From: Varroa destructor
Taxonomy: Eukaryota > Arthropoda > Arachnida > Mesostigmata > Varroidae
DNA: 64,000 nt
Assembly: GCF_002443255.2 (NCBI RefSeq)
Contig: NW_019211455.1
Location: 3,640,597-3,704,596 of the forward strand
Reading direction: 5' to 3'
Shown here: positions 1 through 13,001 of the stretch, one piece after another
Layout: each line of letters opens with the position of its first letter
Position numbering within the stretch: position 1 is the first letter of the stretch
Translations under genes and position numbers: made by a program
Notes under the pieces: generated by a model
What the model saw: only the letters and a program-made list of their open reading frames with translations
Told to the model about the DNA's origin: nothing
The model's database searches: none

Positions 1-1152
1 ACCACGATTTTTCTTATGACCATTACGCCACATAAGAAAGCATTCGATTATATTTGTTATTTGTAAAAATCATGTTTTATACTTCAAGCGGGACGGTCAC
101 TCGGATAATAAGGAAGTCAGCCTACGGATATTCGAAACTGAACGTTAATCGTCCTGGCTGTCCTATAGTTCCTACCATTGTTTACTCTGGGAAAGATATG
201 TGTTGCTAATCAATTATACAACAACAAACGGTCAATCAACGGTAGATTTGTGCATTAACTTCCGATGTGGCAAGCAGTAAATAAGCCGGCAAATATCAAC
301 AGTTAAGACAGACGCTTGTTTTTTTAGCAATACAAAGGCGAGTATCTGATCTCTAGGCGAGTGCCTGACCACTGTAAAATATGCTCTTCAATTTTCATTA
401 ATGAACGGCATCATTACTTCGATCCCGAGGTCAAAGAGGGCCCCTTTGGGAGCCTTCATTAAAAAATGAGTTGCAATAGAGAATTAGCGCACTGTGTTTC
501 CATTGAAATAGAGCGTGGAACCCAGCTGTGGTGATTTGGAGCTCATAATCATTGTCGTCACAAAAATAACAAAATTTGGCCTCCTTAATTGAGGGAACCT
601 TCAGCATCCACCTCTGCTCTATAGAAAGAAGACTCTTTTAGCGACGCACAAACGGACAAAGTTGGTCGAAAGGAGCTTTTTTTCCCCTAATATGTGAAGC
701 TGCTTAAGTGGATCTATTTTTTATATTTTATATCTATTTTTTTGAAGTATCTACAGAAAGGATATTGTTTTACCAGATCGATTCTGTGCCGTATCATCTG
801 GACTGCTGGCTTCGCAAGTACCGCGGATAAGACAATGTCGTCAAATGAGTATTGTCTAGGACACTACGGTTATCGCCACTGGACACGGTGGCAATCTTAC
901 CGCTTCGTGCGAACTAGAATTTTTCTCATAGTTTAGGTTTTATGTTTTGAAGTGGTAAAACGACAAGGATAAATATGTGTTTCGTAAGAGTTCTCTATTA
1001 ATGCAGAAAAAATTTGACATCATTACTAAGCAAAGAAGTCAGATTACGAATATAAAAAGCAAGCTTCAACGCGATCCAAATATATATCGCGAGTATGACA
1101 GGAGAAAATAACACGTTGAAAAAAATTCTTTCTTTCTTCATGACTTTAAGGC

Positions 1153-1201
1153 ATATATATATATATATATATGCATTGCTGCTGCTATATATATATATAT
1201 C
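1153..1201. repeat. Interrupted (TA)n microsatellite
   Basis: Two runs of alternating A and T, about 18 and 16 bp, are separated by a short GCATTGCTGCTGC spacer. This is a simple-sequence repeat; the open frame that crosses it is not taken as a gene. Confidence 0.9.
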
Positions 1202-2145
1202 AGTAGCAAAAACAGGACTACTAATAGGACTATCAGCAAGCGTAACCTTGCAGCATCCTCATGGTGCGTCATATCTTTTTAAGGAAAATGCAGTAGCTAC
1301 CTATCTGGTAAGATCGCTAACTTAACATCATTCACAAACACTCTGAAGATGAAGGCAAACATCGAAAACGTAACTTTAGTTCGCATCAATGTAACTGGTA
1401 GACAATAAAAAACAACACTGTACATGCTATCAGCGTGAAGTTCGCAGCTAACGATTATCAATCTACCCGGCGCAATGGGCAGAATTCAACAAGCACGCCG
1501 ATTATCGTGGCATCTTTCATCGAAAGCAATTTGCCCATCAAATAGATTGGTTGTTTCAATTGCAACATGGGTGCTTTAAAAGCGCCCACAGACCAATTTC
1601 GAAATTAAGGGAAACGAATAACTGCGATTACAACAATTCTAGCCTCAATTTCTCTAGTACTGCGTTGATTATAATATGCATGTAGAAAGGGTAGCACCAT
1701 GGTGGTGACTCTGGAGAAGATCGAAAACGGCAATCCAGCGAAGAAACTGCTGGACGTTATTATAACGGTACAAACGAGCTATCGTCGATAGTAAATTGAT
1801 ATCTTTATAATTAATATCGGTGTATACGTACTTACAAATCCAGCTCAATGTAGCCCCGCGTAGGACATTCAATTTTTTTTTTAGTAATCTTCGGTATTAG
1901 CTGCTTGTGCCTTAGGCGTCCTTAACAGCACGGTGGTTCACCGCACGTTCATATGCAGATGCATATCATGCTGGCCTTGTTTATCGCGATGATTTTCCTG
2001 GGGCTTTGAGACGACCTCACTAATTGTAATCAAAAGGGGCAAAGAGAAATTTCTGTAGTGGCACTGCTGTGGGCATTGGTCTGTACGAATATAATGTTGT
2101 TATTACTTAAAGTGATAAATGCTGAAATTGTTATTGTGAGGTCGT

Positions 2146-2526
2146 ATGAATCAACGAGACAAAAACATTCGAAGAACTTTTCGGTCTAACGATGTACGTG
2201 TTCCATTGAATGCTCAATGTTACGTAGAGATATTCAAGGATGATCAGCCATATGGGTTTTTGCCCAACAATGGTGACAATTTCCTATGCCGTCACAGCGT
2301 TCATTGCGATTTTGTTGAAATATTACTATTGATTGTAAAGGGCGGTTCTGTGAACGCTAGTTCTGGAGCGTCTCGTTCTGTACTTCGAATAGAATCTTTC
2401 TCACATAGGACAGACTTCGCTGTCACTGGTAGAGTTATTACCCTAGATGTACTCAACTACCCATGCTACGATCGCCAGAATGAACTTGAACGACTGAATA
2501 AGTTCCAAGAGGAGAGTTCAGACTAA
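2146..2526 (+). other. Unassigned 126-codon open frame
   Basis: An ATG-initiated frame of 126 residues runs to a TAA. It is the longest ATG-started frame in the first 11 kb and shows no signal peptide, membrane segment or family motif that I recognise. A second ATG-started frame (2754-3053, 99 residues, with an acidic DPEEDYYYDV patch) follows on the same strand. The two could be fragments of one decayed element or chance frames. I do not assign a function, and calling it a gene would need transcript or homology evidence. Confidence 0.2.
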
Positions 2527-2753
2527 ACTTAGCGTGCAATCGAATTCAAAGTTCGATTTCTTTCCAGCTCACCGTAATAAATCAGTCACGTTTTATCAAC
2601 CGCCAAATGCAATTTTGGAAGTGTGCTGATATATACGTATAAATATCACGCTTGGCTACTCAAGAAGATAAAGTAAAGCAGATATAGCAATTTTTTAACG
2701 TTAAGTTAGCAGACTCTTTTAGTATAGGACAAGATACTTGTCCATAAAGCCAA

Positions 2754-3053
2754 ATGCGAAGCTTTACAAGACGCTATGAAAGTGTTATAAATGGCATATG
2801 TAAGAAAGAAAAATCAATACCGCCCTTCGAAGATATCCTCCAAGCAATAATGAAGTATTTTGATGTTTCGTTGGATCCAGAGGAAGATTACTACTATGAT
2901 GTGTCATTATATGGATCTATAGAGAGAACAGCATTATTTCTTCTAACTCACAAAAAATGTCCGCTTTGGCCATTTCAATCGAGTTATACGAACTGCACAT
3001 CCAAACAGCAGATTGATTCCGCTTCTCACATGGAAGCCGATGTGAGACAATGA
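2754..3053 (+). other. Unassigned 99-codon open frame
   Basis: This ATG-initiated frame has a basic start (MRSFTRRYE) and an acidic centre (LDPEEDYYYD). It lies 228 bp downstream of another plus-strand frame. The amino-acid mix looks protein-like but matches no family I know. It ends shortly before a GC-richer patch (about 3085-3230). It could be an exon, a relic of a transposable element, or chance. Confidence 0.2.
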
Positions 3054-4362
3054 CGAGTTAAATATTACATACTTATTGAAGTTGGATAAAGTCGCTCGGG
3101 GGCCGAACAACAGCGTAACTGCTATCAAGGGCGACATAGCCGATTACAGCCGAAGTGAGGCCTAATTCACAGTAGCCCATTGGGCCAGTCCGAAGGCCCA
3201 ATCAGACTGCCCCCGAAACCCACTGCGGGCATTTCTATTAGGGAAAAGATTAAATGAAAGCACCTTCATGCAAATCATGAAGGTAGCTGCGTTGGCCATA
3301 GGCTAAAAGTTCGTCAATTGCCAATACCTGGTCTTCTGTCAAAAACAACTGATTAAGTTTTTAAGCATACTAAATTCTACATGCTGCCGTACCCTTCAAA
3401 AGGACTTACATGATTATATTAAGTTGGTGATTTGTATGCTAAAGGAAACGTGGGATATGATTCGTCGAAGCTAAATCTTGAGGCGCTGCGCAAGCAAGTA
3501 ATAAAATATGCGGCCTGAGCTATTGTCCTAGTCGCTTACTAATTTGCGTTATCTAGTAGTTGCCAGTGAAAGTGAGCCGGCGTCAAAATCGTATCATCAA
3601 CGTTTTTCCCACACAAACTGAAGTCGACCATTGGCAGGCGGCTGGAAGCGCCGAGATTATTAACGCCCTTTTAAGAGCCAATTGTTTGGACCGTTGCTAA
3701 TGTTTATGCAAATTCTAAAGGTTTTGGGAATGAGGCTCATGCGCTAAGGCAAATTATTCTAAGAAGTAGAAGATATATTACATCAATTATTCGTGAAAAA
3801 ACTTAAGGATGTTACCATTATTTTCGGTGAACGGGCATGGTGCATCGTTTGTGAAGACCTCAAGTCCACTCTGCATACCACAGATGTCAGAGAAGTGCTT
3901 TCAAGAACCACAGCCAAAATAACCTCAGAATCGCATAATTGTACAAAAGAGTTCACTGTGATAAATTCTAAAGCTCAATAATACCACAAGTTGACAGCGT
4001 TGCGGAAGAAAAGTTTCGGCGAGGGATTCAAATTAACTATTTTTTTTTTTAATAGAATCGGGAACTAGCACCTCTCCCAAGAAAGGACTTTTGGTTATTG
4101 CTTAACAGGTCACATTTAAACAGCAGGGCGTGTCTGAGCGAGTCTAAACAGGCCAGAATTGAGTCATCTAAGGCAATGATCAGATATCTTTTGCAGACAC
4201 CTTTTCGAAAAAGATCTATTTATGATTTTGCGCAAAATTTTAAGAAACGATCAGAGCCAGCTATGGTTATATCGAACAACATATCTCTAGGCATACATCT
4301 AATGATACATTGAAAAAAAATCTTCAACGTCTGTTGTTGTGCTAACTGACATCGAACAAACC

Positions 4363-4470
4363 ACGCATCTTTGTTGCCTATCCGTTGATCTAGGACGCAT
4401 AAAAACGGATTGCGGACCCAGTTTTTTTACTGGGAAAGCTTTTTCTTTCCCAAATTATCGTGGAATTATT
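4363..4470 (+). pseudogene. Possible retroelement integrase fragment
   Basis: In the frame through 4339-4521 a short run reads IKTDCGPSFF followed by GKAF. It resembles the strand of a DDE-type retroelement integrase core that carries the second catalytic Asp (here codon 4408-4410) followed by a G-P-x-F signature. The upstream T-T-H-L spacing also fits loosely. The downstream sequence loses the pattern and no reverse transcriptase or long terminal repeats were seen. If real it is an old, broken copy. The match is short and may be chance. Confidence 0.22.
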
Positions 4471-6298
4471 CTGATTGAAGTTGTCGACGCAGCGGCTCGG
4501 GTAATGCTAACTGCTCGTTGAGAATTAGGGGTTGCTGTTTCAAACCCACAAACGACGCAAAAGGCACGATTATATGAAAAAGGTATATATAGGATTTTTA
4601 GGGTTTTTTTTTTTAAGTAACACCGGATGAATAGATTGACCGTAATAGTTTTTATCGAAATACACTGGGTGAAAATTACTTAAGCAATAGATGTGGCAAA
4701 TGTAGTAGTAAGCATTATGGCTATGTGCTTGTACCACAAACTTCTGTGCGACTTAAGCACCAACGGAAGACGTGTAGAACCCATTCTTGTACGGCCTCCA
4801 TTTTGAAAGTGGTTGTGCCCTTTTTAAGAAACTGGTTAAGTTTTTCTCCACTAAGTTATTTTTCCACTTCATTACACATACAGTTTTTTTTCCATTTTCT
4901 CAATTTTAGACGAAGAGAGTTTTGCCATGCGGTCCACTAAAGCATCGTGCAACATAACAATAGCTGCAACAGTGGCTTTCCTGCGAGCATAGAAAAGCGT
5001 CTCTATATTTCATCAACAGCCATAAATAATGCCACCATACAACATTAGGAGCACTATAGCAGATGTTTTGTTTGCCAGAGAAAATGGCACAGTAGTTACA
5101 ACAGGTGCCAGCCCGTGTAAACTGGCCTTCGTGCATCGGGAACCTAGGCCATTCCAGCCTGTCATCACCACCACCACCGCAGCTATCACGAGATAAGCAC
5201 GCTGTAGGTTACTGGCAACATTCGTTGTGTGTGTGAGGCATACGTTGATGCCCATTTCTAATGGCAGAGCTTCCCTATGTTTCTAGTTTGTGCCTGTGAT
5301 AGCCTTTAAGCATTCACTAGGCTGGTGGCCCCAGCACGAAATGAAGTGTACGTCTATGTCGAATGTTGACCACGACGCGTCCCTGAGATTAACGGACAAT
5401 ATGTTACCGACTTATCTGTCATGACAACGAACAAACTCCCATTGCCTCTAGAAAATTACAGATACGCTAAATAATATTATTTTCTCTCGCCTTCGCTCTC
5501 TGTCTCTAGCTCGATAAGAAGAATTTCTCAACAGCAGCAGCACTGAGATAGGGTTTGTTCGATACCACTGCTACAAGGTAATGAGACAACACATATCCTC
5601 TGTTTGTTAAAGCAGATGACTATTGTTTATCGTAGCCATGTTCGTAGCCACAGCAGTTCAACTTATTATAGGCATCAGTTGTCAGCTTCGTGGGAGTTTT
5701 TTGATTTCTGAATCTTAGCATTGTTTGATTCTATGTATTCGCTCCGTCTTCAAAAAGTTCGCTCGCCTCATCCGATCGGAAGAGATATATCATGTATGCT
5801 CAATTTCGGTGCACAGATTGTGTACCCGCTTTTTTGTGCGGATTCGTTTACAGATGCAGTTTTTGAACTGTGGCTTATGCATATAAATATTCAACTGCAG
5901 AATAATAAAAATCAACCTGATTTTAGGTGTTGGCGCTTTTGCATAATCTTGCACCATCGTCGCCTGTGCAGTTATGACGAGATTTGTTATGACGATTTAG
6001 CTCGCTCAAACATCTGCATGGCCAATAAGCGGCACAATACGATGGGCTAACAATGTACAACAAATGTAACGTACCGGTAACAACAAACAACTGCTACGGA
6101 CAAGACTGACAGCCAACATGAGATGGCGAATCGAATGATATTTGTGATTTTTTTCTAAAAGGATGCTAGTAATCGCGAGGTCGCACGGTGGCCATCAGCT
6201 ATACAGCTGTAAGTTCACAGGCGGCGCATCTGTTCATTCAAAGTTCAACTTTGCTCTATTTCCGCTCTATTTCTATTTTCTATCCGGTAGTTACTGTC

Positions 6299-6336
6299 GC
6301 CCCGCCCCGCTGAGCAGAGCGCCCCCTATTTTACCT
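6299..6336. promoter_or_regulatory. GC-box and CTCF-like cluster
   Basis: A GCCCCGCCCC GC-box sits directly beside GCGCCCCCTA. On the minus strand the latter reads TAGGGGGCGCT, which matches the core half of the animal CTCF/insulator consensus. The surrounding 250 bp is richer in G+C than its neighbours, but no adjacent gene start was found. Motif-level evidence only. Confidence 0.25.
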
Positions 6337-8068
6337 TCGAGGAGAACTTTTCGAACATGATCACTACTCATTAGAAGCGCTATATTTGGGTGGCGTAACT
6401 TGTGCCCTCGGCTAAATAAACGTCGATCAGTCAATGGCTGAACGTCTGTGCGCTTCTCTAAACAGAAACATTATAAATTTCTAAGAGACATTTTCACATT
6501 GTCTGCTACGCTTGACTATTGGAAGGAAGCTGTCGGCGATCAGCACCGTTACTATTTCGCCACTGAGGAACGTCGAACTCCGCCAAATAGAAGACGGCTT
6601 CTCAAATGAAAACTCGAAACAAATGATGTCTTGACGAGGCGCCTGAGAATAATTGTATAGCTCTCTATAAAAATTGGAACCTCTGACGCCAAATCGAATG
6701 GCTACAGGTACGCCAAGATGGGCGCTGATAGCTATGTAGTCTCCATTCATAATATACTATTTATTTCCTATATAAAATTCAGCATTTTAGATTCATCTTC
6801 TAAAGCTGAGAACTTTCTTGAGTGCTCCACCGTAAAATCTTGATTTTCAGCGAAGCAACTGTACATTTTCAATGAACCTATGAATCAGCTCGGCCAGGTT
6901 ACAACTGTAAACCTATTATACTAGGCTGGATCGTTGTTTTTTTTCCATCATCAGTTATGTAATCTATTAGCCCCCATACACGTACAAGTAAACTGAATCG
7001 TTCAAGATCTACTAAAACTAGACGATTCGAGTATAATGCTAAGTGACCTGGGTGTACTAGCAACGAACTTAACAGAAAAGCACATTTCATGAAAACTTTC
7101 ATCCGAAAACGCTATCGTAACATAAATAGAAATACAAAAAAAACCATAAAACCACATGAGATTATTAAATTTTTTCTACTACGCTAAATAGATGATATCC
7201 TAGCCTCATACACTGCTAGACGGTAGGGCATGGTAGTAAAAGCTAGATATGCAACGAATTTCCGCTTATCACAGTATTTTTATGTTAGTTTATTATAGAT
7301 GATGCCAAGCTACTAGCTCTGCATATGTACATGTTGCTATTGTTATGCACCAATAGGTAATTTGTAACAACCTGTAATAATACATTCGTTTACCTACATT
7401 TTCAATTCACGTTGGACTCTTAGCCCCTACTCGCCGTACATGGATTTGAGCCTTGAAGTATTACTAAAGAAGTAAATCCAGGGCCGATACTGCGTAACTA
7501 ACACCATTTCAGTCCCGAACCAAACTCAGCCCCGATGTCAAGCACTATATGCCTATTTAACGTAGGGACACTTAAGGGAAATGGCTTCACAAGACCAGAC
7601 GTAAACGCACTTCGTTTCATGCTGAAGTCAGCCATCTCAATTAGCGATTCTCAAGGGTACTAATGGACGGGAAGCTCGAAATGTGTATTTAAGTAATCCT
7701 GCTTAAAAAAGTCACTTAATTTGTGACGAACAGCCTTTCCTGTGTGTATTAAACATTAGCTCGTATTGACACGATTGTGTAAAAGCGAGAAACGACGATA
7801 ATGCAGCATTCACCTGACTAACAAAGGCTCTTGTAAATTTATTTTCTTCAGCGAAACTCAGATATGGCGTCAGCACTCTCCGAGTGGCTACTGCTTCTCA
7901 ATTATGCTTGTGGAAAAAGTCCTACATGACACGTAAGGTTTACTTTCCTCGTCGTTCTTTTTTTTTTTGCTAAGTCATTGCCCATGATACAACTATACGA
8001 CACTACCAAATGGCCTTTCTCTACGTGTACATTTACGTTTAACTTACGTTTAGCCGTTTAACTTATAT

Positions 8069-8090
8069 CATATATATATATATATATATA
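8069..8090. repeat. (TA)n microsatellite
   Basis: A run of about 22 bp of alternating T and A lies immediately left of the hairpin at 8098-8147, whose loop is also alternating AT. Confidence 0.9.
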
Positions 8091-8097
8091 CGATATA

Positions 8098-8147
8098 AGA
8101 GAAAAGACGGTCCGTCATATATATATATGACGGACCGTTTTTTCTCT
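8098..8147. repeat. 50-bp near-perfect inverted repeat
   Basis: Two 25-nt arms meet head to head with no spacer, centred between 8122 and 8123. The arms (AGAGAAAAGACGGTCCGTCA plus ATAT) pair at 24 of 25 positions; the only mismatch is 8106 against 8139. The centre is alternating AT and the stems contain the GC-rich block ACGGTCCGTC. It could form a hairpin or cruciform. Possible origins are fused terminal inverted repeats of a small DNA transposon, or a fold-back that arose from the flanking TA repeat. No coding sequence adjoins it. Confidence 0.85.
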
Positions 8148-10791
8148 GAGTGGAAATCTCACACAAGGTATCTTACAGAACGGAAATCATTGCGATATCC
8201 TAACATTACCATGGCGTCGGTATTCACTTGTTTAAAAACTATCCAAGTACATTGACGGACCTTAGAACGCCCTATCCCAATACATTTACAATAATATACT
8301 ACACGATGGTAAGACTATTTCACTTTTTGCTTAATTTTTAAGCTCAGTTAAAGCGTTCATCAATTTTGACATTTTTATATTATAGAAAAACTGGATGATA
8401 ACTACTTCGTCGTTTCAGGATCACGTCGTCTGCGATTCGGTAGGTCTAGAGGACACTTTGCACTTGCGCAGACGGATAGGTCATTCCTTAATCTGAAACT
8501 CAGCGTCGTTTCGACAGGTTTGGTAGCTCATTTTTACGGCTAAAGCAAAGGGGACGCATATACAAATAGATATTAATTCAACATTTCTCATTTGAAACAA
8601 TTTTTGCGGTTCCCGGTCCGTACGAGAGATGCTAAATGAAACATTCAATTTGTATCGAAGTTTACCACTGAGCAAATTACAGTACGATTTGCGTCGTTAC
8701 GTCATCGATAATCATTAGCACAGTCGTCCTATTTTCCATCACAACTCGAAGTATATCGGATAGGACACAGATGGAAAACTGTCCTATAATTTTCCACATC
8801 ATCATAATAAAAATTATTTCTGATCGTCGCTTCTTTAGTCGAGCACGACGTCCCCATTCTGTTTGCTTCTTATACTTAGCCTTACGCACCAGCACTTACG
8901 TACACATTATACAGATGCGTGAGCTGGGCTACTTGTCTTTTTCCCATGGCTTTTGTTAACCTTCCATATGTCCTTTACAAAAGAGCTGCTTTGATTTTGC
9001 GCCGTTAACGAACCAATTCAGCTCATTGCTGTTTTCTATTTATCACATAGTTCAGTGTCGGTAAGAGTATGATAATGACGTTCGTAATAATAGTAAACGG
9101 ATATGATGGTAAAAACTTTATTAGGCTAAGCAGATAAGGTAACGTACCTGCGCGAGCAAATGTATCCCGCTAAATCCCTGCAACTTTTACTGCTAGAAAT
9201 TAGCGTATCGTTTGTATGATTGGCCCCATAAAATACAGTATAGCATAATAAAGATAACACTACAAATAGAATATGAGTATATATAATATATTACAAAATC
9301 CCCTATCTGTACACTCTCCCTTGTCAACACTGACGACGTCGTCGCTGCTCCATTTATTCCAGCACACATGCTGTACCACCTACAATCTTGCCAGGAATAC
9401 GCATTTACGAGTTTCAGTTTCCCTTGTTTTAGTCTTGCTATGCTTGTATACCGTCAGAGTTGACTCGGACAAAGCAAAACAGTGATTTCGGCTGCTGTCA
9501 CCATTCTGAAGTCGGGTCCCGTACATCATCGACTTGTAGAACAGCTGTTTCTTTGTAGTCGAGATTTGTCCGCTCATCAAGAAGCATTAAAGGATCGTAT
9601 GGGTAAGTCAATTTGACGCAAACAGACAGAGAGCGTTGATACGTCGAGCATACCAAATTCATAATACTTGCAATGCTACGGGATGGCTAAAACAGAACTC
9701 CACGCGTGCCTCTCGTTTAGTTAAAAAAAACCCTACCCTAATTTTTACTGGACTCGCTAGTTTCTAAACGTTTAGTACAATTTGCATTGCTTCAAAACGC
9801 ATAAGGGTCTCTGTTATAGAATTTTGCTAGACATTCCTTCCTTATTCGCGCATCACTTTGACTCGCTAAGAAAGCCATTTATGGTCCTTTTTCTATACGA
9901 GCAATACGATGAAGTATACAATCAAAGGCAATGTTTGCTTTCAGGCCAATCATTCTAAATTTCGGTCGTGCACAGTATCTATACAATGACGCCAGAAAAT
10001 GTCTTTCCCTTCTGATCGTCTTTAGTCAAAACAGTAGTCCGTGTCACGAATACGTACAGGCAAGTCAGAGAAATATGGTAACGCTCCGTAATATTAGCTT
10101 CGTGTATTAACAAACATCATAGATCCTTTGATGATTGTATCCACCGTAAGGCATTTCCGAACATTCCCGCAAGATCATGGTATCTGATGGTATGAGCATA
10201 CGTGTGGTATCGTGTCGAAATGATAATATTGTAAATGTGGAACAAGAACACTCGGAAATCTCATTGAGTTACAGGAGAGGCGGCTGGAGCCTGCTGTAAC
10301 CTTACGCTTTCTCGTCGCAATGAGCCCATGCGATAGGTAATTCATCTACTACATATTACTGAGTGATATACGATATATTTTTAAAAGAGAAGAATCTAAA
10401 TTTAGCAGAGTATTACAGATCTTTCTTAGCAACGCAGAGAATGTCTTCACTGCATTACGATATTCCTGTCATATAGCTATCGTGTAAAGCATTTTGCCTA
10501 CCCAAATATGCCCACGCATATTGGTAACATAGTCGAAGTGAAGAAAACAAGCTCTCGTGTCGATGAACGAGATTATATTACGGCATTCGTTAGTGAGGAA
10601 TAACTCTACTTATTCCATGAACAGCGTCTTCAAGCTACACAGTTGACAGGGTAGTGAACACAGTAAGCCGATCATCGAATCTGTCGACGATCTTCGTTGA
10701 GCGATAGTAGACTAACGTGTGTTGCCGATTCTTCTTCGAGAGTGACAGCATTTGTGGTTGTTCGGCGTTACGTAGCTTCATCAATTTCGTA

Positions 10792-10797
10792 TTTATT
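10792..10797 (-). terminator. Candidate polyadenylation signal of LMBRD2
   Basis: TTTATT on the plus strand is AATAAA on the minus strand, about 380 nt past the LMBRD2 stop codon. It is the first one I noticed at a plausible 3'-UTR distance. In AT-rich DNA the hexamer alone is weak evidence. Confidence 0.35.
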
Positions 10798-11176
10798 TCG
10801 GCGCGTGACACACGCTTCAAATTGACATCTTATTATCATTTGGTATTATCCGTATTAGCACCATATAGTGCAGCAGGACCACGGCCGTTAGTTGCTAACA
10901 CGACCTGACGCTTTTGTCTTAAGTTTGAATCATGTAGGCGAAAAGACAGGGATTGATATCAGTTTTGAAAACAACCTCTCATTTTAACGTTTCACTGTCA
11001 TACGTACGTGTCAGCAGCCAGTAAGAATCCTCAAAACCACGAGAGATTATATAGGGAAACTAAGTAGAACTTAAACGCCGCATATCCCCTCACACAGGTG
11101 TGGAAATGAAAAATTTCATTTTCGCTGATACCGCTACTATCAAAAGAAAGTTCTTGTCGTTTGAAGGGGCGATACT

Positions 11177-11349
11177 TCAGACATCGTCAAATATATTTCT
11201 CGGTGGTTGTAGTCTGGACGCCGACCAATGTGTATCCATAGGCGAGAGTGGATCCCTGGAATTGTAGTCAGGAGTCTCCCCGACTCCGGCCAGTAGCTCG
11301 GCACGCGCGCTTTCCATAGACCCGTTGCCGTTTAAGGCGGGACGACCGT
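11177..11349 (-). CDS. LMBRD2: LMBRD2 exon 12 (C-terminus)
   Basis: After TTTTCCTTCTAG, phase 1, this encodes the last 57 residues. They are polar and rich in Ser, Pro, Asn and Gly, and end RNIFDDV then TGA. The terminal IF-D-DV matches the family's conserved end, which confirms the exon despite the 3.4-kb intron before it. The final DDV fits a class III PDZ-ligand pattern (acidic at -2, hydrophobic at 0). Confidence 0.88.
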
Positions 11350-12949
11350 CTAGAAGGAAAACATATCCAGGATTATTTCTCGATAGTAACATTAGTGCGT
11401 ATACAATGTAATCGAAGTCGCAGTCAGGCGACAATATTTATCTAGGCAATGCCACCTTAGTCAAGAACTCAGCGTATTTCCCACCAGATGTCGATAAGCG
11501 TGGAGATTGTTGGGTAGCTTGGAGATTGTTGGGTAGCTTGGAGAATGCGAGCCAGCAAGCACAGGCTTCTGTTTCAAGTTCAAACAAGCAAGTATGCGAA
11601 GGGGCCAATGCTATCACCAGCAATGCCCGTCGAGCAAACAAGAGCAAAGCTACCGAGCACTAAAAAAACCTTGGCGTCAGTCGATGTTCAATATTAGAGT
11701 GCTTTGTGTTTTTATTTGTGAAAGTGCACATCCTTCCATCATCATGTACGATCTGTTGGAAGCTTTGTAGGAGCTCGCTGTAATGCTATTGAATTCGCTC
11801 AACATAACTTCTCTTCAAAGTTATGTTGAGTCTTTCGATTTGTGACATTAAAAAATGCCACAGTCGTCTAGATTTCTAATATAGAAAAGTCTGGTAATTG
11901 AATTATTTCAAACTTAAGTGGACCTGTAGTCAACTAAAAGTGGCTAGATTTACCAAACTGATTTCAGTGGAACGCCTTTTTTTTTGACACAGTTCCGTGA
12001 CTAGCTTAAGCAAAATCATTTAGGCTCACGTAGGCTTATACGAGAGGCGCTTTTTTCATTCTCATCGTTAGCTGCTGCCCAGTGTTTCATCAAAACTTAT
12101 ATAGCACGTTTGCTACATTTGACGTGGCTAGTTGAACGTTTGAGTTATCAATTATTTCAGTACGATAACTTGTATTATTAAGTACACAGTGATCGATCTG
12201 TGCCTTGGTGCATCATCCATAGCCCGTAAGTAAGTTATCTTTGCCTTCGTAAATCGACACATCGGACCAAAACAGTGACAATTCATCATAGACAAACAAA
12301 ACATAATAACTATTTCTAAATCTGAACTCGTGAATGATCGATACGGCTCTTCTTAGAGTGGCGAGAATAATTTGTAAGAAGATTCCTAATGATAGTTATC
12401 AAGTGGGCTGCCGTTATGAAAATGTCTAATTCAATACAAAAGATATTCGATAAGGCAGGCCAACAAAGAGTTTAGGAACATGCAATACATTCTATTATAT
12501 TTATTTGAATTTTAGGACACCGGCAGTAGGTCTAAAAAAGGATGCGATGTTTTAATGCTGTGAAGTTTTTTAAGTAGAGGTTACCTAACACACTCGTTCG
12601 TTACGTCTAAATTGGTATGATCATATTTGAAGATCGATGTAGCCCCTACGTCGCTCCGAACAGAATAATTAAATTAGAATTACTGGTACGCAAAGGGACA
12701 GTTCTTTGTAATACCGATATTAGCGACACTTTTAGCGGTGTAACTGAGGACAGCCTCCTCAGAACATCAATCGATTAGACTATAATCTATCACATAAGAC
12801 TACTGCTGTTATGTTTTATGTACTTTACCGGAAGTTTCTGTAAACAATAACGTTCGTCCGCGTTCCTATTTGAAAGCAAATCCATATATTCATAGCATAT
12901 ACCGTTCTTATTGCTTCTGTGAAAGATTTCAAGCACAATTTTATCTGTG

Positions 12950-13001
<52 letters not shown>

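Larger units (their letters stand above)
1..10791. other. Gene-poor intergenic stretch
   Basis: I could support no complete gene here. The open frames are short, most lack a credible ATG, and they match no family I recognise. The stretch does hold (TA)n repeats near 1153-1201 and 8070-8090, a near-perfect hairpin at 8098-8147, a weak integrase-like fragment around 4363-4470, two longer plus-strand open frames (2146-2526 and 2754-3053), and a GC-box-rich patch near 6300. The 3' end of the minus-strand LMBRD2 gene begins just to the right. Confidence 0.6.

Noticed and set aside
3262..3284. 9-bp inverted repeat ACCTTCATG/CATGAAGGT
   Set aside because: Too short to distinguish from chance in a window of this size.
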